Positions 1 to 8,524 are shown, numbered from the stretch's first letter. The stretch is DNA of 13,128 nucleotides from Oleimicrobium sp037445575 (GCA_037445575.1 JBBIKH010000086.1:1-13128), one strand, 5' to 3'. Notes: generated by a model from the sequence alone, not told the origin. A program made the numbers and translations.

Positions 1-1392
1 ATGGGCAACACATTGGACTTGCGAAGGCGAATTGTCGGCTGGGAACGGAAAGTACCGTTGCTCGATGGGCGGAAGGTGCGCTATGTTAATCTGGACAACG
101 CGGCCACTACCCCTGCCTTGGTGGACGTGGTAGAGGCGGTCAACGACTTTTTGCCCTTCTACGCCAGCATCCATCGCGGTGCAGGGTTCAAGTCCAGGTG
201 GAGTACGTCGGTTTTCGAGCAGGCGCGGGAGATTGTCGCCAAGTTCGTGGGTGCCAATTTGCGGCACGATACCGTTATCTTCGGACTCAACGCCACGGGC
301 GCCATCAACAAACTCTCCTACCGCCTTTGTCTACCTCGCGATTTCGTGGTGATCAGCACATTGCTCGAGCACCACTCCAATGACCTCCCGTGGCGCAGGC
401 GCGCGCAAGTGGTGCGGGTGGGAGCTACTCCGGATGGCCGCCTGGACGAAGAAGACTTTGATCGACAGCTGAAAAAGTACGCCGGCCGCATTGGCCTGGT
501 TGCGGTCACCGGTGCATCCAACGTAACCGGCTACTTGACCCCCGTGCATCGCCTGGCGCGCAAGGTGCACGAGGCTGGCGCAGAGATTCTGGTCGACGCA
601 GCGCAGCTTGCTCCGCACCGCCCCATCGACATGAAGCCGGCCTATGACCCGGAGCACCTTGACTATGTGGTCCTCTCGGCGCACAAGATGTATGCCCCCT
701 TCGGCAGCGGCGTTTTGGTCGGGCCCAAGGCGGCCTTTTTGTGCGGTGATCCGGAATATTGCGGCGGGGGCACGGTGCAGGCGGTGACCACCGAACATGT
801 GGACTGGGCCGACCCGCCCGATCGCGACGAAGCGGGAACGCCTAACGCGGTGGGCGCGATAGCCATGGCCGCGGCAGCTAAGGCACTTATGGAAATCGGC
901 ATGGACAAGATTGCCGCACACGAGGAGCAGTTGGTCCGCTATGCGCTGCACAAGCTGCGCAAGGTCAGAGGCGTGCGCCTTTACGGCCAGACCGACCCTG
1001 ACAAGGCTCACGAGCGGGTGGGAGTGATCCCATTCAATATTGAGGGCGTGCATCACGCGCTTGTCGCCGCGGTGCTGGGGTACGAAGGCGGCATAGGGGT
1101 GCGCAACGGGTGCTTCTGTGCCCATCCCTACGCGGTGCACCTGCTCGGCCTGAGCCGGGCCGAGGCCGAAGGGTGGCGGACCAGGGTGTTGAGCGGCGAC
1201 CGCAGTGCGCTGCCTGGCATGGTCCGGGCCAGCTTCGGATGCTACACCTGCGAGGAGGATGTCGACCGTTGGGTGGAGGCGCTCGAGCGCATTGCCCACA
1301 AGGACTTTGCGCGATACGAACTGAATCCTGCCACCGGCGAGTTTTCCCCGGTGGGTTTTGAAGATCCGCGGCCCACCCTGTTTGTGCACTGA
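1..1392 (+). CDS. Class V aminotransferase, cysteine desulfurase-like
   Basis: This is a PLP-dependent fold-type I enzyme of the cysteine desulfurase/selenocysteine lyase group, which normally takes sulfur from cysteine as an enzyme-bound persulfide. In the 463 residues I see the N-terminal LDNAATTP motif (31-38), the EHHSN segment (123-127) that stacks on PLP, the DAAQLAPH stretch (199-206) holding the PLP-binding Asp, and SAHKMYAPFGSG (226-237) with the Schiff-base lysine K229. The RNGCFCAHPY segment (368-377) aligns with the SufS-type RxGxxCA loop, so C373 is the likely catalytic Cys and C371 is an extra one. It is longer than typical SufS (about 400 residues), with an N-terminal lead and a C-terminal tail of roughly 50 residues. 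It begins at the first base of the window, so neither its ribosome binding site nor the true start can be checked. No suf/isc scaffold gene is adjacent, so its job could be specialised rather than housekeeping Fe-S assembly. Confidence 0.9.
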   Translation: MGNTLDLRRRIVGWERKVPLLDGRKVRYVNLDNAATTPALVDVVEAVNDFLPFYASIHRGAGFKSRWSTSVFEQAREIVAKFVGANLRHDTVIFGLNATGAINKLSYRLCLPRDFVVISTLLEHHSNDLPWRRRAQVVRVGATPDGRLDEEDFDRQLKKYAGRIGLVAVTGASNVTGYLTPVHRLARKVHEAGAEILVDAAQLAPHRPIDMKPAYDPEHLDYVVLSAHKMYAPFGSGVLVGPKAAFLCGDPEYCGGGTVQAVTTEHVDWADPPDRDEAGTPNAVGAIAMAAAAKALMEIGMDKIAAHEEQLVRYALHKLRKVRGVRLYGQTDPDKAHERVGVIPFNIEGVHHALVAAVLGYEGGIGVRNGCFCAHPYAVHLLGLSRAEAEGWRTRVLSGDRSALPGMVRASFGCYTCEEDVDRWVEALERIAHKDFARYELNPATGEFSPVGFEDPRPTLFVH

Positions 1393-1520
1393 TAGGGGTG
1401 AAGCGCCACTGGCGAAGGAGCGGCACATCGACGGCGGGCGACTGTGGTCAGATCGGATAGTGCCGAGGCCCTTTGTCCGCCGCAGGCGCACAGGAGCAGA
1501 GCCATAGGAATCGGCGGCTT

Positions 1521-1526
1521 GGAGGT
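1521..1526 (+). promoter_or_regulatory. Ribosome binding site deciding the GH31 start
   Basis: GGAGGT lies six bases before the ATG at 1533. The reading frame is open from 1473, but neither the ATG at 1473 nor the one at 1593 has a comparable site, so 1533 is the best start. Confidence 0.6.
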
Positions 1527-1532
1527 AGGTGG

Positions 1533-3881
1533 ATGACTGCGCGGATTGACCGTCCGCATGGAAGCAGGGGAGCAAATGAGCTGCGTGGGCCCATGGCCTT
1601 CAAACGGGGCGAAAACGTCCTGTTCCACTGCCTTGCGCGGGTGCTCGAGTTGGAGCGGCGAGACAATCAGCTGCGCCTAGTGTGTGCCACGCGCAGCCTG
1701 CGCAACCGCAGTGTCTGGACCCACGAGACCCGGATGCATCAGATGGTCGATCAGCCAGAGGGAGAGGCACCCCAGGTGGAGGTGGAGATCACCTTCTGGT
1801 CCCCTCAGGTGTTCCGGGTCCGTTTTGGCTGGAAGGAGCTGCCGCAGAGGGAGGAGGACTTTCCGCCGCCGCACGCACGCATGCTGGTCGGCTCACCGGA
1901 GCCAGGGGTGACGGTCCAGCTGCGCGAGCGGGAAGGTGGATGGGACGCAGACACAGGCCAGATTACGCTGCACATTGACAGAACGCCGTTCGGACTCTGG
2001 GCCAGCGATGCCGATGGTCGCCCCTTCTGGCAGCAGCGCAAAGCGGAGCTCTGTACCTCCGACGTCTTTGAGATGTCATTGGCCTCTTTGCCCGGTCGGC
2101 GTGCCTGCTTCGATGCCTTTGTGCTTCACGGTCAAGACGAGGTCTATGGGCTGGGGGAACGGTTTGATCATGTGACGCGCAAGGGCAAGGCGGTGGACTT
2201 TTGGAACAAGGACGCCATTGGCACCACCACGCCGCGCACCTACATCAATGTGCCGTTTCTCATTTGCACGCAGGGCTATGGGCTGTTCGTCAACTCCTCT
2301 GCCCGCACCGAATGGGAGATCGGCACAATGGAGGCCTTTACCTTGGGCGTCGGCGTCGAAGACGAATGGCTAGACTACTTTGTGATCCACGGCCCGACGC
2401 CTGCGGATATCCTGCGCCGCTACTGCCAGCTGACCGGCTTTGCACCGACGCCGCCTGTGTGGAGCTTTGGGCTGTGGATGAGTCGCAACAGCTACGCCTC
2501 GTGGGATGTGGTACACGAGGTGGCCAACAATCTGCGCGAACACCGCATCCCGGCCGATGTACTGCACTTGGACACCTATTGGTTTGAGGAGGACTTTAAC
2601 TGCGATCTGCGCTTCTCGCCCACACGTTTTCCCGAACCGCAGAGGCATATGGCGGAGCTCCGTCGGCAGGGATTCCGCGTCAGCCTCTGGCAGTACAACT
2701 TTGTGCCGCCGCGCGCGAACAATGCCAACTATCTGGAAGGAGTCAAGCGCGGCTACTTTGCCAAGGACCGCAAGGGGGATGTGTTCCGCCACTCGCCCCA
2801 GCTGGAGGGGATGTGGCTGGACGATGCCATTATTGACTTCTCAAACCCTGCGGCCGTTGAGTGGTACATCGCGCAAATAAAAGACCTGGTGCGCACAGGG
2901 GCGGCAACCATCAAGGTGGATTTTGGTGAGGGTATTCCGGAGGAGGCGGTGTACGCGCGCATTCCCGGGCATCGCTTCCACAACCTCTATGCGTTGGTCT
3001 ACAGTGCTGCCATTGCTCAGGCGGTGCATGAGGTCACCGGCGAATGGATTATCTGGGCGCGGAGCGGCACCGCCGGCAGTCAGCGGTACCCCGTCCATTG
3101 GGGAGGGGACAGCCAGTGTAGCTTCTTCAGCCTTGCGGGTACGGTGCGCGCCGCGCTGAGCATGGGCCTCTCCGGTTTTCCCTTCTTCTCCCACGACATC
3201 GGGGGGTTCATCGGCAGGCCCACCCCTGAGCTCTACGTGCGCTGGGCACAATTTGGGCTCTTCTCCAGTCACGCGCGCTGTCATGGCCAGGGCAACGACA
3301 ACCCGCGCGAACCCTGGAGTTTTGGTGAGGAGGCCGAAGAGATCTTTCGCCACTACGCGGTGCTCCGCTATCGGCTGCTGCCTTACATCTACGACCAGGC
3401 GCGGAAGTGTTCGGCCAGCGGCAAACCGATGGTCAGGGCGCTGATCATCGACTACCCCGAGGACCGGAACGTCTGGCATATCGAAGATCAGTACATGTTT
3501 GGGGATGCCTTTCTCATTGCCCCGGTACTGCGCCCCCTTGCCGAGACCAGCACCCGCACGCTCTATCTGCCCGCAGGTACCTGGTGGGACTATTGGAGCA
3601 AGCGGCCTATCCGCTCCCGGGGCGAGTGGATCACCAGGGAAGTGGAGTTGCGAACTATGCCCATCTACGTGAAAGCAGGCAGCCTCGTCCCGTACGGCGA
3701 AGAACGACAGCACACGGACAACAGGGTTGGGCCGGTGGTGGCCGTTGAGGCGTATGGAGGCGCTGACGGGCGCCTCGACTATGACGACGGAGAAAAGGCG
3801 GCCGTGTTCGTCTTCAGGAAAGGACGGGTGCAGGTGAGAGGTTTACGTCCAAGGCCCCAGGTGACCATCTATGGTGCCTAG
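1533..3881 (+). CDS. GH31 alpha-xylosidase-type glycoside hydrolase
   Basis: A retaining glycosidase of family 31 that should release alpha-linked xylose or glucose from oligosaccharides. From the 1533 start it has 782 residues, close to the 772 of E. coli YicI, and no signal peptide, so it is probably cytoplasmic. An N-terminal beta-sandwich precedes the (beta/alpha)8 domain, which opens near PPVWSFGLWMSRN. The nucleophile is D463 in KVDFGEGIPEE, and the acid/base is D526 in PVHWGGDSQ, followed by GLSGFPFFSHDIGGF, typical of the YicI branch. The C-terminal beta domains contain LPAGTWWDYWS and MPIYVKAGSLVP. At the -1 subsite the segment reads LHLDTYWFEED (D347-T348-Y349-W350) where YicI has D-C-F-W; that pair matters for xylose versus glucose choice, so substrate is uncertain. 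The gene overlaps the next by 11 bases. A start at 1593 (MAFKRGEN) is possible but lacks a ribosome binding site. Confidence 0.92.
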   Translation: MTARIDRPHGSRGANELRGPMAFKRGENVLFHCLARVLELERRDNQLRLVCATRSLRNRSVWTHETRMHQMVDQPEGEAPQVEVEITFWSPQVFRVRFGWKELPQREEDFPPPHARMLVGSPEPGVTVQLREREGGWDADTGQITLHIDRTPFGLWASDADGRPFWQQRKAELCTSDVFEMSLASLPGRRACFDAFVLHGQDEVYGLGERFDHVTRKGKAVDFWNKDAIGTTTPRTYINVPFLICTQGYGLFVNSSARTEWEIGTMEAFTLGVGVEDEWLDYFVIHGPTPADILRRYCQLTGFAPTPPVWSFGLWMSRNSYASWDVVHEVANNLREHRIPADVLHLDTYWFEEDFNCDLRFSPTRFPEPQRHMAELRRQGFRVSLWQYNFVPPRANNANYLEGVKRGYFAKDRKGDVFRHSPQLEGMWLDDAIIDFSNPAAVEWYIAQIKDLVRTGAATIKVDFGEGIPEEAVYARIPGHRFHNLYALVYSAAIAQAVHEVTGEWIIWARSGTAGSQRYPVHWGGDSQCSFFSLAGTVRAALSMGLSGFPFFSHDIGGFIGRPTPELYVRWAQFGLFSSHARCHGQGNDNPREPWSFGEEAEEIFRHYAVLRYRLLPYIYDQARKCSASGKPMVRALIIDYPEDRNVWHIEDQYMFGDAFLIAPVLRPLAETSTRTLYLPAGTWWDYWSKRPIRSRGEWITREVELRTMPIYVKAGSLVPYGEERQHTDNRVGPVVAVEAYGGADGRLDYDDGEKAAVFVFRKGRVQVRGLRPRPQVTIYGA

Positions 3882-4866
3882 TAAGGAGCATATGCGGGTT
3901 AGTGGCCTGTCCACGGCCGTTGCCGAGGCGGCGCAGAGAATTCGGCCACTGGTGCGCGTGACGCCTTTAGAGTACTCACCCACCCTGAGTGCGCAGGTGG
4001 GGTGTTCGCTTTTCTTGAAAATGGAGAACGTACAGGTGACCGGTTCGTTCAAGGCGCGTGGTGCGGTCAACAAGCTGCTCTGCCTGGGGCCGGAGGAGCG
4101 AGCGGCTGGGGTCGTGACTGCATCGACAGGCAACCACGGGTTGGCGGTCGCCTACGGCACGCAGCAACTGGGCATCAGAGGCACGATCTTTTTGCCGGAA
4201 AACGTCGCCCCGCACAAGATCGCTGCGCTCCGGCGCTACCCCGTAGAACTGCGCCTCTTTGGGACCGACTGCGCACTGACCGAGCAAGAGGCGCGCCGCC
4301 ATGCCGAACGCACAGGCGCAGTGTACATCTCACCGTACAACGATGTGGACGTGGTGGCCGGCCAAGGAAGTGTGGCCGTGGAGTTGGAGCAGGAGCTTGG
4401 GCGGGTGGACTGGCTGTTCGTGGCCGTGGGCGGTGGTGGCCTGATTGCCGGCTGCGCTGCCTACTTGAAGGGGCGCGGGCAACAGACGCGAGTGGTGGGC
4501 TGCCTGCCGGCCAACTCCCCCACGATGTACGAATCCATCAAGGCTGGCCGCATTGTCGACGTGGCAGTACAGCCAACCCTTTCGGATGCGACTGCGGGTG
4601 GCATCGAGCCGGGCGCCATCACCTTTCCGCTGTGTCAGGAACTTGTTGACGACTGGGTGCTGGTGAGCGAGGAGCAGATCAAGGCGGCCATCCGCCTCAT
4701 GTTTGAGGAACACCGCATGGTGATTGAAGGGGCTGCTGGGGTTGCCGTCGCTGGAGCTCTTGGCTACCTGCGGAAGGAACGTCCCGCCGGTGACACGAAG
4801 GGAGTGGCCATTCTGTGCGGAGGCAACATCGCCATTGAGCAGTTCAAGGAGTTGGTATGCTCCTGA
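3871..4866 (+). CDS. PLP-dependent serine/threonine dehydratase
   Basis: A fold-type II PLP enzyme of the threonine/serine dehydratase family, which deaminates threonine to 2-oxobutyrate or serine to pyruvate. In 331 residues I see the Schiff-base lysine K61 in TGSFKARGAV, the substrate-carboxylate loop STGNHG (85-90), and the glycine-rich phosphate loop VGGGGLIAG (186-194). The C-terminal CGGN segment is also typical. The protein ends at the catalytic domain with no ACT domain, so it resembles catabolic threonine dehydratases, or serine racemase relatives, rather than the allosteric biosynthetic IlvA. Two starts compete: ATG 3871, six bases after AGGTGA and overlapping the previous gene by 11 bases, and ATG 3892, only three bases after AAGGAG. 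I keep 3871 but it is not certain. The end overlaps the next gene by 10 bases, suggesting coupled translation. Confidence 0.9.
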   Translation: MVPSKEHMRVSGLSTAVAEAAQRIRPLVRVTPLEYSPTLSAQVGCSLFLKMENVQVTGSFKARGAVNKLLCLGPEERAAGVVTASTGNHGLAVAYGTQQLGIRGTIFLPENVAPHKIAALRRYPVELRLFGTDCALTEQEARRHAERTGAVYISPYNDVDVVAGQGSVAVELEQELGRVDWLFVAVGGGGLIAGCAAYLKGRGQQTRVVGCLPANSPTMYESIKAGRIVDVAVQPTLSDATAGGIEPGAITFPLCQELVDDWVLVSEEQIKAAIRLMFEEHRMVIEGAAGVAVAGALGYLRKERPAGDTKGVAILCGGNIAIEQFKELVCS

Positions 4867-6698
4867 GGATGCGGGCAATTGCGTTGGCTCTCCTGTTTCT
4901 GGGGACACACACGTTCGCCCGCCAAGAGGTCTTTCGGTTCGCCTGGTTCACAGACACGCACGTAGGAGCTGGGACTGGGGCCGAAGACTTGACGGCGGTG
5001 GTGCGCGACCTGAATGGCCGAGGCGACTGCCGCTTTGTGGTGGTCTCAGGCGACATCACCGAGATGGGCTCCACCGCCAGCCTCCGCCATGCCAAGCAGC
5101 TCCTCGACAGCCTGCTGGTCCCCTACTTCATCATCCCCGGCAACCACGACACCAAGTGGTCCGAGTCCGGATGCACCGCTTTCGGTTTGCTTTGGGGGAG
5201 CGAGAACTTTTCCTTTGCGTACGGGCCGTATCAGTTCATCGGTTTCCATCAGGGGCCGATCATGCGCATGGGGGATGGCCATGTGAGCCCAGAGACGCGC
5301 CGCTGGCTGGATTCGGTGCTGGTTGGTCTGCGAGAAGGAAGGCCGCTCATCGTGGTGACGCACTACCCCCTGGACGCCTCGGTGGACAACTGGTTTGAGC
5401 TTCTGGATCGACTGAAGAAGCACAACACGCAAGTGGTCTTGTGTGGGCACGGTCATCGCAACCGCAGTCTGGACTTTGAGGGGATCCCAGGCGTGATGAG
5501 TCGCGCCACCCTGCGTAACCACGGAGCCGCTGGATATACGATCGTCACAGTTGCGCGCGATAGCATGTACTTTGCCGAGGCCGTGGTAGGCAGAGACGAA
5601 CTGCAGCAGTGGCACGCGATTGCACTCGGGCGCCGGCGCCAGGATGGGGATGTAGGAGGCTATCCACGGCCGGACCTCAGCAATGCTGCCTTCCCAGAGG
5701 TTCGCATGGTGTGGACCTGGGATGCCAATCGGACCATTGCTGCACCGCCGGCAGTGGCCCAAGGGCTTGTGGTGGTGGGTGACGGCAGCGGGAGGATCAA
5801 CTGCCTGGAGCTGAGCACAGGTAGCCTGCGCTGGCAGTACCAGACCAGAGGGCCCGTGTGGGGATGCGCAGGATTGTCCGCCGGCAAGGTGGTCTGCGGC
5901 TCGGCTGATAGCCTGATCTACTGCCTTGGGCTGGAGGACGGCCGGCTCCGATGGCAGATGCACGTGGGCGCGCCGGTGGTGGCCGCCGTGCGGGTCGAAG
6001 ACGGCATCGCTTACGTGGGTGACGGCCACGGGGCCATGCACGCTATTGAGGTGGAGTCAGGGGAGCTTCGCTGGACCTATCGAGGAGCAGAGGGGTTTGT
6101 GGAGACAAGGCCCCTGGTGTACGAGGGAAAGGTGATTTATGGCTCCTGGGATGGCCACCTCTATGCCGTGGACGCCGAGAAGGGTCTGGAGCTCTGGCGC
6201 TGGCGAGGGGAACGGGAGGGTCGGCTCTACGCGCCAGCTGCCTGCTGGCCTGTAGGCGCGGCGGGAAAGGTGTTCATCGTCGCTCCGGACCGACACATGA
6301 CCGCCTTGGAAGCCGCATCGGGACGCGTACTCTGGCGAACCGGTCGTCACCAGGTGCGCGAGGCCATCGGCATATCCGAGGACGGCGGGCGGGTGTATGT
6401 GCGTTGTATGACCGATACGCTGGTCGCCATAGCCAGCGCCTCGCAGGCTCCGACGGAGGTGTGGGCCTCGCCTTGCGGCTACGGCTACGACATCGATCCC
6501 TCTATGCCGGTGGAAAAGGAGGGGTTGGTCTTTTTCGGGACCAAGAATGGCTACGTCTACGCCGTGGATGCCGCGACCGGGCAGCTGCGCGGGCGATACC
6601 GCCTCGGGGTAGCGCTCGTCAACACCGTGGCTGCGGTGGAGGGGCGTCGCTTGGTGGTCACCGACGCGGACGGCAGGGTTGCCTTGCTGGCGTGGTAA
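4857..6698 (+). CDS. Exported metallophosphoesterase fused to PQQ-type beta-propeller
   Basis: A two-domain exported protein of 613 residues. Residues 1-21 look like a Sec signal peptide ending near TFA, with no lipobox cysteine. Residues about 26-245 are a calcineurin-like phosphoesterase with the full metal-ligand set: D33 and H35 (FTDTHVG), D66 (SGDIT), N96 and H97 (PGNHD), H169 (VTHYP), and H198 and H200 (CGHGHRN). Residues about 285-613 carry repeated PQQ-type blades, seen as TGSLRWQY (321-328), DGRLRWQM (361-368), SGELRWTY (401-408), LELWRW (444-449) and GRVLWRTG (489-496), with AVDAATGQL near the end. The first domain should hydrolyse a phosphoester; the propeller probably binds a ligand or partner, since these blades usually do not bind PQQ outside dehydrogenases. 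AAGGAG five bases upstream supports ATG 4857. The substrate cannot be told from the sequence. Confidence 0.9.
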   Translation: MLLRMRAIALALLFLGTHTFARQEVFRFAWFTDTHVGAGTGAEDLTAVVRDLNGRGDCRFVVVSGDITEMGSTASLRHAKQLLDSLLVPYFIIPGNHDTKWSESGCTAFGLLWGSENFSFAYGPYQFIGFHQGPIMRMGDGHVSPETRRWLDSVLVGLREGRPLIVVTHYPLDASVDNWFELLDRLKKHNTQVVLCGHGHRNRSLDFEGIPGVMSRATLRNHGAAGYTIVTVARDSMYFAEAVVGRDELQQWHAIALGRRRQDGDVGGYPRPDLSNAAFPEVRMVWTWDANRTIAAPPAVAQGLVVVGDGSGRINCLELSTGSLRWQYQTRGPVWGCAGLSAGKVVCGSADSLIYCLGLEDGRLRWQMHVGAPVVAAVRVEDGIAYVGDGHGAMHAIEVESGELRWTYRGAEGFVETRPLVYEGKVIYGSWDGHLYAVDAEKGLELWRWRGEREGRLYAPAACWPVGAAGKVFIVAPDRHMTALEAASGRVLWRTGRHQVREAIGISEDGGRVYVRCMTDTLVAIASASQAPTEVWASPCGYGYDIDPSMPVEKEGLVFFGTKNGYVYAVDAATGQLRGRYRLGVALVNTVAAVEGRRLVVTDADGRVALLAW

Positions 6699-6789
6699 GA
6701 GCGACGAATCTTCTTATCCACCTTTTGGGTGGAGCCAGATGGAGTTGGGCTGAAATGGGAGTTGTGAACCTGGACGAGGGTGGAGTGCA
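6699..6789 (+). other. Short gap with a small hairpin
   Basis: This 91-base gap contains a perfect 6-base inverted repeat, TCCACC-TTTTG-GGTGGA (6717-6733). No T-run follows it on the plus strand, so it is not a good intrinsic terminator. No promoter could be recognised, so the transporter downstream may be read from the upstream transcript. Confidence 0.35.
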
Positions 6790-8112
6790 ATGACGAGGAC
6801 TGCGGAAAAGGCAGTAGGGGTGTTTCATCCTTCACGGGCGCTTTATCGCTTCACCATTCTGGTGTTTGTGGCGTCTCTCTCATTCGGGAGCTACTTTGCT
6901 TATGACATCGTGGGTGCCATCGCCCCGTCGCTGATCGAGGACCTGGGGGCAGCCCGCGGCACAGTGGGCACAATGTACACGATGTATAGCGTGGCAGCAG
7001 TGCTGGCGGTGTTGGTGGGAGGTATGCTGGTTGACAGGCTGGGCACGCGCCGGGCCAGCATCATGTTTTCAACGCTGGTCTTCTTGGGAGCGGTTATCGT
7101 GTGGCAAGCGCGCAGTGTGCCGATCTTTTTCCTTGGGCGATTCCTGTTCGGCGCCGGCTCGGAACCGCTGATCGTCGCCCAAAGCGCCATCCTGGCACGT
7201 TGGTTTAAGAACAAGGAGCTGGCCCTCTCCTTCGGGTTGACCCTCACCGTCAGTCGCCTGGGGACGCTCTTTGCCTTCAACACCGGTGAGCTGATCAGCG
7301 GCTACTATGGCAGCTACCGCTATGCTCTGCTGGTGGCGGTGTTTGCCTGCGCCATCTCTTTGGTGGGAAATGTGTGCTATCTTATCATGGATAAACGCGG
7401 GGAGCGCATTCTGCACCTCAAGGACGAGGGCGCCGGCGAGCGGATCGTGCTGAGCGACATCAAGGAGTTCACGCCTTCTTTCTGGTACGTGACCCTCCTC
7501 TGCGTGACCTTCTACTCGGCCATCTTCCCGTTCACCGCCTTGTCCACCGACTTTTTCGTTGACAAGTGGGGCATCGCACGCTATGCCGAAGCCGGCGGTG
7601 GCTTTTTGCACCAGGTGTTCAACAACTTTCTGCACATGTTCAGTACGGCAGGAGGTATCTCTTCCATTATCATCTTTGCCTCCATGATCCTGGCCCCCCT
7701 TGCCGGGCAGTTGGTCGACAAAGTGGGGAGGCGGGCCACCTTGATGATCATCGGCTCCCTGCTCATGATCCCCGCGCACTTGTTGATGGGGTTGACACGC
7801 ATCTATCCGGCGTACCCCATGGTGGCGCTCGGGGCTGCGTTTGTCCTGGTGCCGGCAGCAATGTGGCCCTCTGTGCCGCTCATCGTGCGCAAGGAGCGGG
7901 TGGGCACCGCTTTCGGCTTGATGACCGCCATCCAGAACATTGGCCTGGGGCTGTTCCCGCTGCTCAACGGGCTGCTGCGCGACCAGACCAAAAGCTACAC
8001 CGCCAGCCTCCTCATGTTCGCCAGCTTGGGTGTGCTCGGTCTTGTCTTCGCGGTCCTTCTCAAGAAGGCAGACGCCCGCGAAGGATCCGGCTTGGAAAAG
8101 TCCCGGCGTTGA
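6790..8112 (+). CDS. MFS transporter, MFSD1-like
   Basis: A 440-residue integral membrane protein of the major facilitator superfamily with about twelve hydrophobic segments starting near residue 21. The loop motif between helices 2 and 3 is present as GGMLVDRLGTRR (77-88), and a second-half counterpart as GQLVDKVGRR (306-315). Stretches such as FLFGAGSEPLIVAQSAILA followed by WFKNKELALSFGL, FPFTALSTDFF, and AAMWPSVPLIV followed by RVGTAFGLMTAIQNIGL recall, from memory, the MFSD1 family, whose characterised animal member moves dipeptides out of lysosomes. That makes a peptide or small organic substrate possible, but no substrate can be read from the sequence. A hydrophilic insert of about 30 residues (201-229) links the two halves. 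GGAG four bases upstream supports the start. Confidence 0.9.
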   Translation: MTRTAEKAVGVFHPSRALYRFTILVFVASLSFGSYFAYDIVGAIAPSLIEDLGAARGTVGTMYTMYSVAAVLAVLVGGMLVDRLGTRRASIMFSTLVFLGAVIVWQARSVPIFFLGRFLFGAGSEPLIVAQSAILARWFKNKELALSFGLTLTVSRLGTLFAFNTGELISGYYGSYRYALLVAVFACAISLVGNVCYLIMDKRGERILHLKDEGAGERIVLSDIKEFTPSFWYVTLLCVTFYSAIFPFTALSTDFFVDKWGIARYAEAGGGFLHQVFNNFLHMFSTAGGISSIIIFASMILAPLAGQLVDKVGRRATLMIIGSLLMIPAHLLMGLTRIYPAYPMVALGAAFVLVPAAMWPSVPLIVRKERVGTAFGLMTAIQNIGLGLFPLLNGLLRDQTKSYTASLLMFASLGVLGLVFAVLLKKADAREGSGLEKSRR

Positions 8113-8152
8113 GCACTGGGCCATTGGCAAAGGCCACGAGGACAAGCTGACT

Positions 8153-8524
8153 ATGGGAAGAGATGAAACTGTGGTTGTGGTGGGAGCAAGTCCGAAGCGC
8201 GATCGCTATTCAAACCAGGCGGTGCGATTGCTGCTGCAGCGCGGATATCGAGTAATACCAGTGCACCCTGTGCACAAGGAGGTCGAAGGTCTACCTGTCG
8301 TCGCGGATCTGACGCAGATCCTGCCCCGGGTGCACACGGTGACCATGTACGTGGGGTGCGAGAAAAGCCGCTCCCTCGGTGCTGCCCTCGTTGCCTTGCG
8401 GCCACAGCGGGTGATCTTCAACCCTGGTGCCGAGTGCGCGGAGTTAGAGCAGACCCTGGCCGCGCACGGTATCGCCTGCGTTCATGCGTGCACACTGGTG
8501 CTGCTGCGGTGTGGGGAGTTCTGA
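8153..8524 (+). CDS. CoA-binding domain protein, YccU type
   Basis: A 123-residue single-domain Rossmann-like protein of the small CoA-binding family related to E. coli YccU. The N-terminal strand and nucleotide loop read VVVVGASPKRDRYSNQAV (7-24), followed by LLLQRGYRVIPVHPVHKEVEGLPVV, which is characteristic: the second strand ends in V-x-P. The C-terminal signature IFNPGAECAELEQTL, then GIACVHACTLVLL (roughly 88-118), is also typical, with conserved Cys residues near the end. Members bind coenzyme A, sometimes as a disulfide, but a catalytic role is not established. The reading frame is open well upstream inside the transporter gene. ATG 8153 is chosen because the family N-terminus starts here and GAGGA lies ten bases upstream. 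It starts 40 bases after the transporter and is probably co-transcribed with it. Confidence 0.85.
   Translation: MGRDETVVVVGASPKRDRYSNQAVRLLLQRGYRVIPVHPVHKEVEGLPVVADLTQILPRVHTVTMYVGCEKSRSLGAALVALRPQRVIFNPGAECAELEQTLAAHGIACVHACTLVLLRCGEF

Noticed and set aside
331..1575. 414-codon open frame on the minus strand
   Set aside because: It is antisense to the aminotransferase, which has clear family motifs. Long antisense frames are expected in GC-rich coding DNA, and its product shows no recognisable domain.
6717..6733. Hairpin TCCACC-TTTTG-GGTGGA as a terminator
   Set aside because: The stem is only six bases and no T-run follows on the plus strand. It is kept only as a note on the gap.
7069..8145. 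358-codon minus-strand frame
   Set aside because: It is a mirror of the MFS transporter gene: hydrophobic codons read backwards give a Gln/Glu/His/Gly-rich, low-information product.
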